This document shows positions 1 to 5,259 of a stretch of 5,614 nt of DNA, piece by piece (the stretch's first letter is position 1; each line of letters begins with the position of its first letter). The translations under genes were made by a program, and so were the position numbers. The notes beneath the pieces are model-generated. The model ran no database searches. It had not been told where the DNA came from and saw only the letters and a list, made by a program, of their open reading frames with translations. This DNA is from Deltaproteobacteria bacterium. GTDB lineage: Bacteria; Desulfobacterota; Binatia; Binatales; Binataceae. Location of the stretch: assembly GCA_003161515.1 (NCBI GenBank), contig PMOH01000439.1:1-5614 (forward strand), in the 5' to 3' direction.

Positions 1-21
1 TGAAACCCACCGCGGGTTTCA
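1..21. repeat. Perfect 8-bp hairpin, possible REP-like palindrome
   Basis: Bases 1-8 (TGAAACCC) are the exact reverse complement of bases 14-21 (GGGTTTCA), with a 5-base loop, ACCGC. The stem may extend left of the window. A closely related palindrome lies at 4852-4874. No T-run follows, so a classical terminator on this strand is unlikely. It may be one copy of a dispersed intergenic palindrome family, or the end of the upstream transcription unit. Confidence 0.55.
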
Positions 22-23
22 CA

Positions 24-29
24 TACAAT
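24..29 (+). promoter_or_regulatory. Possible -10 box (TACAAT)
   Basis: TACAAT matches the sigma-70 consensus TATAAT at five of six positions and stands out in GC-rich surroundings. It would place the transcript start near 36, leaving a leader of about 22 bases before the ATG at 58. No convincing -35 box is seen: the region 16-18 bases upstream falls in the hairpin at 1-21 or off the window. This is a weak call. Confidence 0.25.
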
Positions 30-42
30 GTCGTGCGCGCCC

Positions 43-47
43 AGGGG
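43..47 (+). promoter_or_regulatory. Ribosome binding site AGGGG supporting the start at 58
   Basis: AGGGG lies 10 bases before the ATG at 58, whereas the in-frame ATG at 28 has no Shine-Dalgarno-like sequence ahead of it. This favours 58 as the true start of the nucleotidyltransferase. The site sits inside a small potential hairpin (GCGCC at 37-41 pairing with GGCGC at 46-50), which could partly mask it. Confidence 0.4.
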
Positions 48-57
48 CGCATCGCGC

Positions 58-1380
58 ATGAGCGACAAAGAGCAAAAGGCGCTGCATATCGTTCGCCGAC
101 TTGTCGAATCCGGCTTTCGGGCCGTTTTCGCCGGTGGATGTGTGCGTGATCGAATTCTCGGGGTCGAGCCCAAGGATTACGATATCGCGACCGACGCACG
201 TCCTGAGGTCGTGCAGAAATTGTTCGACCGCACAATCGCGGTCGGCGCGAAGTTCGGTGTGATCGGCGTGCTGATCGACGACGACCTGTTCGAGGTCGCG
301 ACGTTTCGCGCCGACGCGGAATACAATGATGGGCGCCGGCCTTCGTCGGTGCGATTTGGCGCGATCGAGGAAGACGCTATCCGCCGCGACTTCACGATCG
401 GCGGGATGTTTTACGATCCGATCGCGGACCGCCTGATCGATCTGGTCGGCGGGATGCGCGATCTGCGCGCTGGAATTATTCGCGCGATCGGAAATCCCTA
501 TGACCGTTTCGAGGAGGATCATCTGCGCATCCTGCGCGCTGCCCGCTTTGCTGCGCGGCTGAACTTTACCATCGACCCCGCGACCTGGGCTGCGATGAAG
601 CGCGCCGCGCCGACGATTGTAGATATCGCGGCCGAGCGAATCGGCGAAGAAATCGTCATGATGATGACCGAGGGTGCCGCCGCGCGCGCGATGGATCTGA
701 TGATGGACAGCGGGTTGATGCAAATCCTGCTGCCCGAGGTCGTCCGCATGCGCGGATGCGAGCAGCCCGAAAATTTCCATCCCGAGGGCGACGTGTACAC
801 GCACACGCGGATTGGCGTCGCGATGCTGCCCGCCGGATGCACCGAGACCGTCGCGTTCGGAATCCTGCTGCACGATATCGCCAAGCCGAAGTGCCGCGCG
901 GAGGTCGGCGACAAGGTGACGTTCTATGGTCATACCGACGACGGCGCGGTGATGGCGGCCAACATGCTCGCGCGGCTGAAACGATCGCGCGCGGTGCAGG
1001 AGCGGGTCGCGTACCTGGTGAAGAATCATCTGAAGCTGTGCATGGCGCCGCGGATGCGTCCGGCGACGCTCAAGCGGATGCTCGCGGAAGATGGATTCGA
1101 CGAATTGATGGACGTCGCGTTCATGGACGCGATGGCGTCGAGCTCGTACCTCGGCTACTGGCACTTTTGCCGCCGCGCGATGACGACGATGACCGCTGCC
1201 GAGATTCGTCCGCCGCGTTTGATCGGCGGCGAGGACCTGAAGCAGTTGGGATTTACGCCGGGGCCGCGCTTCAAGGAAATTCTGAAGGACGTCGAGGACC
1301 ATCAGCTCGACGGCGCGCTCGAAACCCGCGAAGCCGCGCTCGAATACGTGCGCGCGCATTACGGCGTGAACGCCGCCTAG
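58..1380 (+). CDS. cca: CCA tRNA nucleotidyltransferase (class II, HD-domain type)
   Basis: This 440-residue protein belongs to the class II nucleotidyltransferases, cytoplasmic enzymes that add or repair the 3' CCA of tRNA using CTP and ATP. Visible motifs, numbered from the start at 58, are GG at 26-27, RD at 30-31, the metal-binding pair D40 and D42 (DYD), RRDFT at 109-113, and EDHLR at 153-157 (the EDxxR NTP-selecting motif), followed by the RAARFAARL neck helix. A C-terminal HD phosphohydrolase domain shows H249, HD at 272-273, H292 and H324. The head lacks the GRRF-type signature of bacterial poly(A) polymerases (here GAKFG at 63-67), which favours CCA addition. A CC-only or A-only enzyme cannot be excluded. 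The residue after RRDFTI is Gly115, where the family nearly always has Asn. I chose 58 over the ATG at 28 because of AGGGG at 43-47 and because the extra ten residues look unlike the family. The TAG stop directly abuts the next gene. Confidence 0.85.
   Translation: MSDKEQKALHIVRRLVESGFRAVFAGGCVRDRILGVEPKDYDIATDARPEVVQKLFDRTIAVGAKFGVIGVLIDDDLFEVATFRADAEYNDGRRPSSVRFGAIEEDAIRRDFTIGGMFYDPIADRLIDLVGGMRDLRAGIIRAIGNPYDRFEEDHLRILRAARFAARLNFTIDPATWAAMKRAAPTIVDIAAERIGEEIVMMMTEGAAARAMDLMMDSGLMQILLPEVVRMRGCEQPENFHPEGDVYTHTRIGVAMLPAGCTETVAFGILLHDIAKPKCRAEVGDKVTFYGHTDDGAVMAANMLARLKRSRAVQERVAYLVKNHLKLCMAPRMRPATLKRMLAEDGFDELMDVAFMDAMASSSYLGYWHFCRRAMTTMTAAEIRPPRLIGGEDLKQLGFTPGPRFKEILKDVEDHQLDGALETREAALEYVRAHYGVNAA
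1362..1375 (+). other. Small hairpin just before the TAG/TTG junction
   Basis: CGGCG (1362-1366) can pair with CGCCG (1371-1375) around a TGAA tetraloop. It lies five bases before the TTG start of the ATPase, where a ribosome binding site would be expected; none is visible. It could help a ribosome pause or reinitiate after the stop codon, but a 5-bp hairpin can occur by chance in sequence this GC-rich. Confidence 0.25.
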
Positions 1381-2841
1381 TTGCTCCGCGCAATCGCCAT
1401 AACCAAGCGCTTCGGCCGTACGCTCGCGCTCGATGGCGTCGATTTCGAGGCGCGTCCCGGTGAGATTCACGCGCTGGTCGGCGAAAACGGCGCAGGCAAA
1501 ACCACCCTGATGAACGTGTTGGCGGGATCGCTCGCGCCCGACCACGGCGAGGCGCTCCTCGACGATCATAGGCTTCAGGCAGGCTCGCCGCGCGCGGCGC
1601 TAAAGGCCGGGATTGCGGCGGTGCATCAGAGTCCGATGCTGTTCGAGCGGATGACGTGGGAGGAAAATCTCGCGCTGGGCGGTTTCGACACCGGCGGCGA
1701 GTTGCTCGATCTCGTGGCGGTCGCGGCGCGGGCGCGAGCGCTCGCCGCTAAGCTGGGATTCGAGCTGCCGCCGGCCGGCGCCACCGTCGAGAATCGTTCG
1801 GTAGCCGAGCGTGTCCGGCTCGAAGTGCTGCGCGCGCTCAGCTTCAATCCGCGCGTGCTGATTCTCGACGAGCCGACCAGCGTGCTCGCGCCTTCGGAGC
1901 TGCGCGCGTTCCTCGACTTGCTGCGCAACCTGCGCACCGAGGGCCGAATCGTAGTGCTGATCACGCACAAGCTGGCCGAGGCGATAGCGGTCGCCGATCG
2001 AATCACCGTGCTGCGGCGCGGGCGCGTGGTCGCTCGTACGACTCCGGCCGAGACCAGCGAGGAAAAACTGGCCGGCCTGATGATCGGCGAGATCGTCGTT
2101 CAACCCGACGCGGCCGCGATGCAGTTGCGGGCGGGCGATCCGGTGCTGCGGGTCGAAAATCTCACGCTGGACGATCGTACCGGGCGCCGGGTTCTTGACG
2201 GGCTGTCGTTTCGCGTCGGCGCCGGCGAGATCGTGGGAATTGCCGGGGTTGACGGCAACGGACAGACAGAACTGGTCGAGTTGCTCGCCGGTGTGCGGTC
2301 CCCAAGCGATGGGAAAATGACTTCGGGCGGTGCGGTCGCGGTGATACCGCAGAATCGCGACCTCGACGGGCTTATCCTCGACATGCGGCTGTGGGAGAAC
2401 CTGATTCTCGCGCGTCCGCTCCGGGAGCAGGTAACGTCGCATGGATGGCTGAACACTTCGCGCGCGATCGAGCTGGGTCGCGAGCTGATCGAGCGGTTTC
2501 GAATTCGCGCGCCCGGTCCTGAAACGATCGCCGGCGCGCTTTCTGGCGGGAATCGCCAGCGGCTGGAAGTTGCGCGTGCGATCGCGTCGCGGCCGCGGGT
2601 GATCGTCGCGCATAACATCTGCCGCGGTCTCGATCTCGCGGCGACCGCCGAAGTTCATCGCAGGATTCTCGAATTTGCGGCGAGCGGCGGCGCGGTGCTG
2701 CTGATCTCCAGCGACCTCGACGAGTTGCTCGCGATATGCGGGCGGCTGCTGATTATCAGCCGCGGGAAAATTCGCGAGACGAGTCCCGATGAGCGCGATC
2801 CTGAGCGGCTGGGTCTGCTGATGACTGGGGCGCGCGACTGA
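1381..2841 (+). CDS. ABC importer ATPase with two nucleotide-binding domains (BmpA/NupA-type, nucleoside or simple-sugar uptake)
   Basis: This is the cytoplasmic energy subunit of an importer, 486 residues, usual for the double-ATPase RbsA/NupA group. Domain 1 has Walker A GENGAGKT (34-41), Q-loop Q83, Walker B LILDEPT (160-166) and switch His196, all intact. Its signature is RSVAE (139-143) instead of the LSVGE/LSIGD-type motif of this group. Domain 2 has the family's usual lysine-less Walker A, GVDGNGQT (289-296), and a good signature LSGGN (387-391). Its Walker B region reads AHNIC (410-414) before RGLD, where relatives have AAQPT. One composite ATP site should therefore be active and the other should be structural at best. 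TTG at 1381 is the only candidate that keeps the first beta strand; no ATG or GTG lies between the stop and Walker A. There is no Shine-Dalgarno sequence, so translational coupling to the upstream gene is likely. The last base is shared with the permease start (TGATG). The substrate is inferred from family only. Confidence 0.9.
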   Translation: MLRAIAITKRFGRTLALDGVDFEARPGEIHALVGENGAGKTTLMNVLAGSLAPDHGEALLDDHRLQAGSPRAALKAGIAAVHQSPMLFERMTWEENLALGGFDTGGELLDLVAVAARARALAAKLGFELPPAGATVENRSVAERVRLEVLRALSFNPRVLILDEPTSVLAPSELRAFLDLLRNLRTEGRIVVLITHKLAEAIAVADRITVLRRGRVVARTTPAETSEEKLAGLMIGEIVVQPDAAAMQLRAGDPVLRVENLTLDDRTGRRVLDGLSFRVGAGEIVGIAGVDGNGQTELVELLAGVRSPSDGKMTSGGAVAVIPQNRDLDGLILDMRLWENLILARPLREQVTSHGWLNTSRAIELGRELIERFRIRAPGPETIAGALSGGNRQRLEVARAIASRPRVIVAHNICRGLDLAATAEVHRRILEFAASGGAVLLISSDLDELLAICGRLLIISRGKIRETSPDERDPERLGLLMTGARD

Positions 2842-3920
2842 TGCCGTCCTCGATTGCGAAACCGTTCGCGGCGCTGGCGCTGTCGGCCGCGCTGATCTCG
2901 ATCGTTCTCGTCGCACTCGGCGCGTCGCCTATCGGCGTGTTCGCGGCGCTCGGGGAAGGCGCGTTCGGTAATTGGAACGCGTGCGTGGACACGATCGTGA
3001 AATCCTGCCCGCTGATTTTCACCGGGCTCGCGGTCTCGATCGCGTTCTCGGGAGCGCTGTGGAATATCGGGGCCGACGGACAGCTGACGATTGGCGCGAT
3101 CGCAGCCGGCGCGATCGGAACGCATCTAGGGGATTTACCGCATTCGATTGCAGTCGCGATTGTTCTCGCGGCGGGCGCGATTGGCGGCGCGGTGTGGGGC
3201 GGGATCGCCGGATGGCTGCGCGCGCGGCGCGACGTCAACGAAGTCATCAGCACTATCATGCTGAACTTCGTCGCGGTGCAGATGCTCAGCTGGATGGTGC
3301 ACGGGCCGCTGATGGAACCGTCGCGCGCGTATCCGACCAGCTCGCCGATCGCATTCGCCGCGCAGCTCGAATTTTACTTTCCGCCGAGCCGCTTCAACCT
3401 CGGGATGCTGCTCGCGGTGGTTCTCGCCGTCGCGTGTTACATGCTGCTCTTCAACACCAGCGCCGGCTTCGAGCTGCGCGCGATGGGCCGCAACCGGCGC
3501 GCGGCGACGTTCTACGGCATCAGGATTCCCGCGCTGACGGTGTGGGTGATGGCATTGTCAGGCGCGCTGGCCGGGCTTGGCGGCGCGGTGCAGGTGTCCG
3601 CGATTTCACATCGTCTATACGAGAAGCTCTCGCCCGGTTGGGGCTTCGAGGCGATCGCGGTTGCGCTGGTCGCGCGTCTGAATCCGATCGCCGTGATTCC
3701 CGCCGCGCTACTGTTCGGCGCGCTCGACAACGGCTCGCAGGCGATGCAGCGGACGCAGGGGATCTCGCCGGAGCTGGTGCAGGTCATCCAGGCGCTCGTG
3801 ATTCTGATCATCCTCGCGTTCGACACGCCGGCGTGGACCGGGCTGCGCGAGAATATTTTCGGCGCGGCTGGTGATGACGCGTCCGCGGTGCCGCCGGTGG
3901 CGGAGACGCCCGATGCTTGA
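2841..3920 (+). CDS. ABC importer permease 1 (BPD_transp_2 family, NupB/YufP-like)
   Basis: A 359-residue inner-membrane protein with about nine or ten hydrophobic segments, forming half of the transport channel. Family marks are LIFTGLAVSIAF (58-69), WNIGADGQ (74-81), NEVISTIMLN (133-142) and the cytoplasmic loop GRNRRAATFYGI (216-227), which contacts the ATPase in this family. These marks match the longer of the two permeases in BmpA-linked nucleoside importers. The ATG at 2841 overlaps the ATPase stop by one base. A GGGG run at 2827-2830 is a weak ribosome site, so coupling is likely. The C-terminal tail after about residue 340 is polar and low in complexity. Riboflavin or other simple-sugar substrates are alternatives to nucleosides. 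Confidence 0.88.
   Translation: MPSSIAKPFAALALSAALISIVLVALGASPIGVFAALGEGAFGNWNACVDTIVKSCPLIFTGLAVSIAFSGALWNIGADGQLTIGAIAAGAIGTHLGDLPHSIAVAIVLAAGAIGGAVWGGIAGWLRARRDVNEVISTIMLNFVAVQMLSWMVHGPLMEPSRAYPTSSPIAFAAQLEFYFPPSRFNLGMLLAVVLAVACYMLLFNTSAGFELRAMGRNRRAATFYGIRIPALTVWVMALSGALAGLGGAVQVSAISHRLYEKLSPGWGFEAIAVALVARLNPIAVIPAALLFGALDNGSQAMQRTQGISPELVQVIQALVILIILAFDTPAWTGLRENIFGAAGDDASAVPPVAETPDA
3902..3905 (+). promoter_or_regulatory. Ribosome binding site GGAG deciding the start at 3913
   Basis: GGAG ends seven bases before the ATG at 3913, inside the end of the upstream permease gene. It supports 3913 over the in-frame ATG codons at 3871 and 3874, which would add an Arg-rich extension (MMTRPRCRRWRRRP) unlike any permease of this family. 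Confidence 0.5.
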
Positions 3921-4824
3921 GGCATTCCTTGTTTCGGTAATCACGATGGCGACGCCGATTCTGTTGGCCGCGTTGGGCGAGCTGTTGGTCGAGGAAAGCG
4001 GCGTCGTCAATATCGGGATCGAAGGCGCGATGCTCTCGGGCGCATTCGCAGCGCTCACGATCGCGTTTTTCAGCGGCAGTGACGCGCTCGGCCTGACCGG
4101 CGCAATCGTGGCGGGCGTCGCGATCAATGCGATCTTTGCGGTGCTGGTCGTGAATCTCGCGGTCAACCAGGTCGTCACGGGAACCGCGGTGAGCATTCTC
4201 GCGCTCGGACTGACCGGGGTCTTCTATCGCAAGCTGTTCGGCGTGACCGGCAAGGCGTTCATGGTGGCGCCGATGGCGAAAATCCCGCTCGGGCCGTTGG
4301 CGCGAATCCCGCTGCTTGGTCCGGCGCTGTTCGATCACAACGCGCTGGTATATTTCACATTCATCCTGGTGCCGGCGATCTGGTACGTGATCACGCGTAC
4401 ACGCTACGGACTGCGGCTGCGCGCATGCGGCGAGCGGCCCGAGGCGGCCGACGCGCTCGGGCTCGGCGTAATCGCAATCCGATGGCAGGCGCTGATCGTG
4501 TCGGGCGCGCTGACGGGGTTGGCGGGAGCGTTCCTGACGCTGGCGTACGCCAACACCTTCGTCGAGAATATCTCGGCCGGCCGCGGCTTCGTCGCGTTGT
4601 CGGTGGTGATAGTCGGGCGATGGAATTCGTGGGGCTTGGCCGCCGCATCGTTACTATTCGGCGCTGCGATGGCGTTGCAGTTCGGCTTGCAGGCGCTCGG
4701 CACCGTCGTGCCGTATCAGTTATTTCTCGCGCTGCCTTATGCGCTCACTCTCGTGGTGCTGGCGGGATTTGGGGGACAGGCGGCGGCTCCTAGCGCGCTG
4801 GGGGAGCCCTATCGGCGACAGTAG
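3913..4824 (+). CDS. ABC importer permease 2 (BPD_transp_2 family, NupC/YufQ-like)
   Basis: A 303-residue, very hydrophobic inner-membrane protein that would pair with the upstream permease. The N-terminus carries ATPILLAALGELLVEESG (13-30) followed by VVNIGIEGAML (31-41), the hallmark of the shorter permease in BmpA-type importers. NQVVTG (85-90) and the cytoplasmic loop GERPEAADALGLGV (173-186) also fit. Length matches the usual 300-320 residues. The start overlaps the previous gene by eight bases (ATGCTTGA), typical of coupled subunits made in equal amounts. It is the last gene of the apparent operon. No gene for a BMP-family binding lipoprotein follows within the window, so the ligand-capturing partner must be encoded elsewhere or upstream. 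Confidence 0.88.
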   Translation: MLEAFLVSVITMATPILLAALGELLVEESGVVNIGIEGAMLSGAFAALTIAFFSGSDALGLTGAIVAGVAINAIFAVLVVNLAVNQVVTGTAVSILALGLTGVFYRKLFGVTGKAFMVAPMAKIPLGPLARIPLLGPALFDHNALVYFTFILVPAIWYVITRTRYGLRLRACGERPEAADALGLGVIAIRWQALIVSGALTGLAGAFLTLAYANTFVENISAGRGFVALSVVIVGRWNSWGLAAASLLFGAAMALQFGLQALGTVVPYQLFLALPYALTLVVLAGFGGQAAAPSALGEPYRRQ

Positions 4825-4833
4825 GTGGAAGGG

Positions 4834-4849
4834 TAAATCACTTGATTTA
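4834..4849. promoter_or_regulatory. Perfect AT-rich palindrome (7-2-7), possible operator
   Basis: TAAATCA (4834-4840) and TGATTTA (4843-4849) are exact reverse complements separated by CT. A two-base spacer is poor for an RNA hairpin but suits a dimeric DNA-binding protein. It is conspicuously AT-rich compared with its surroundings and starts ten bases after the permease stop codon. No promoter is seen beside it, so a regulatory role is inference only. Confidence 0.35.
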
Positions 4850-4851
4850 AG

Positions 4852-4874
4852 GCGGAACCCGCCGTGGGTTCCGC
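4852..4874. repeat. Perfect 9-bp hairpin related to the palindrome at 1-21
   Basis: GCGGAACCC (4852-4860) pairs exactly with GGGTTCCGC (4866-4874) around the loop GCCGT. Read in reverse complement, its central 19 bases match positions 2-20 at 16 of 19 positions, and one difference is a matched A-T to G-C swap that keeps the stem. No T-run follows. It could be a REP-like repeat or could stabilise the 3' end of the transporter message. Confidence 0.55.
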
Positions 4875-4878
4875 ACCT

Positions 4879-4909
4879 CCTTGGGCAGGGGTAACCCCTG
4901 CACCTTAGG
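4879..4909. other. GC-rich hairpin after the transporter operon
   Basis: GCAGGGG (4885-4891) pairs with CCCCTGC (4895-4901) around a TAA triloop. Two further pairs (GG 4883-4884 with CC 4903-4904) follow across a bulged A, and CCT/AGG pairs (4879-4881 with 4907-4909) lie outside a small internal loop. The sequence beyond it (CTTGGCGG) has no T-run, so an intrinsic terminator is doubtful. With the adjacent hairpin it could mark the end of the operon. Confidence 0.4.
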
Positions 4910-4941
4910 CTTGGCGGCAATCGTCACGGCTGACCTCGCAG

Positions 4942-4989
4942 AGGCATCGAACTTCACCTGCACAATCGTGTAGTGTGAATTCGATGCCT
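4942..4989. other. Long imperfect hairpin (21 bp) ahead of the zinc-ribbon gene
   Basis: Bases 4942-4963 pair with 4968-4989 around an AATC tetraloop. From the outside there are 10 Watson-Crick pairs (4942-4951 with 4980-4989), a bulged C at 4952, five pairs (4953-4957 with 4975-4979), a bulged T at 4974, then six pairs including one G-T (4958-4963 with 4968-4973). It is by far the strongest secondary structure seen in the window. It ends 36 bases before the ATG at 5026 and buries the upstream GTG (4975) and ATG (4984). It may be a leader structure, a small RNA, an operator or a mobile-element relic. Only CCTTTGC follows, a poor terminator tail. Confidence 0.6.
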
Positions 4990-5025
4990 ACGCCTTTGCT
5001 CGCACTTAGAGATTCGTCATTTCCG

Positions 5026-5259
5026 ATGGCGGATTGCGTGCCTTGCGGCAAATCGGTGCTGACGTACGTCGCGCTCGACGACGACAGTGGCGAACGCCGC
5101 GTCTGTGTGCATTGCGATACGCCGATTGCAGAAAATCTGAAATGGGTGTCGCCCGGCGAACTCGAGCAGGCCGGTTATTATTTCGGCCCGCCGCCTGCAG
5201 AGGGTGAGAAGTCGGGTTGCAGCAGCGGCTGCGGTAGTTGCAGCGTCAAGAAGTCCTGA
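5026..5259 (+). CDS. Small Cys-rich zinc-ribbon protein of unknown function
   Basis: A 77-residue soluble protein with no signal peptide or membrane segment. Two CxxC knuckles, C4-V-P-C7 and C27-V-H-C30, fit a zinc ribbon. After a conserved-looking middle (LKWVSPGELEQAGYYF, 38-53) and a Pro/Glu linker, the tail is a second Cys cluster, GCSSGCGSC (64-72), with C65, C69 and C72. Seven cysteines in 77 residues suggest metal binding at both ends. I do not recognise a named family. The start is uncertain: GTG 4975 and ATG 4984 are in frame but lie within the arm of the hairpin at 4942-4989 and would add a 14- to 17-residue N-terminus with no family-like features. No start has a good Shine-Dalgarno sequence; AGAGA at 5008-5012 is 13 bases before 5026. 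The 3' end overlaps the convergent trmL by 14 bases. Confidence 0.7.
   Translation: MADCVPCGKSVLTYVALDDDSGERRVCVHCDTPIAENLKWVSPGELEQAGYYFGPPPAEGEKSGCSSGCGSCSVKKS

Noticed and set aside
28..57. ATG at 28 as the start of the nucleotidyltransferase
   Set aside because: No ribosome site precedes it, the ten added residues are unlike the family, and it overlaps the TACAAT box. The ATG at 58 has AGGGG at a suitable distance.
58..1380. Poly(A) polymerase (PcnB) instead of a CCA enzyme
   Set aside because: The region after the DYD motif reads GAKFG rather than the GRRF-type signature of bacterial poly(A) polymerases, and the protein carries a C-terminal HD domain.
756..1463. Second + strand open frame inside cca
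   Set aside because: Arg/Gly-rich shifted-frame translation of the HD domain region, with no family-like features.
19..1569. Long open frame of 516 codons on the - strand, opposite the nucleotidyltransferase
   Set aside because: Its product is an Arg/His-rich sequence without recognisable motifs. It mirrors the codon pattern of a clear CCA enzyme on the + strand, a common artefact of high GC.
1600..2916. Open frame of 438 codons on the - strand, opposite the ATPase
   Set aside because: Low-complexity Arg-rich product lying fully over a gene with intact Walker motifs.
3871..3912. N-terminal extension of permease 2 from the ATG at 3871
   Set aside because: It would add 14 mostly Arg residues before a membrane protein whose family start matches the ATG at 3913, which has GGAG upstream.
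4852..4909. Rho-independent terminator for the transporter operon
   Set aside because: The hairpins are strong, but neither is followed by a run of T, so only an unspecified 3'-end structure can be claimed.
4720..4920. Short - strand open frame across the gap after the permease
   Set aside because: It reads through two hairpins and the permease end, with no motif and no ribosome site.
4953..4981. Promoter before the zinc-ribbon gene (TTCACC, 17 bases, TGAATT)
   Set aside because: Both boxes match the consensus poorly, and their sequences are already explained as the two arms of the long hairpin.
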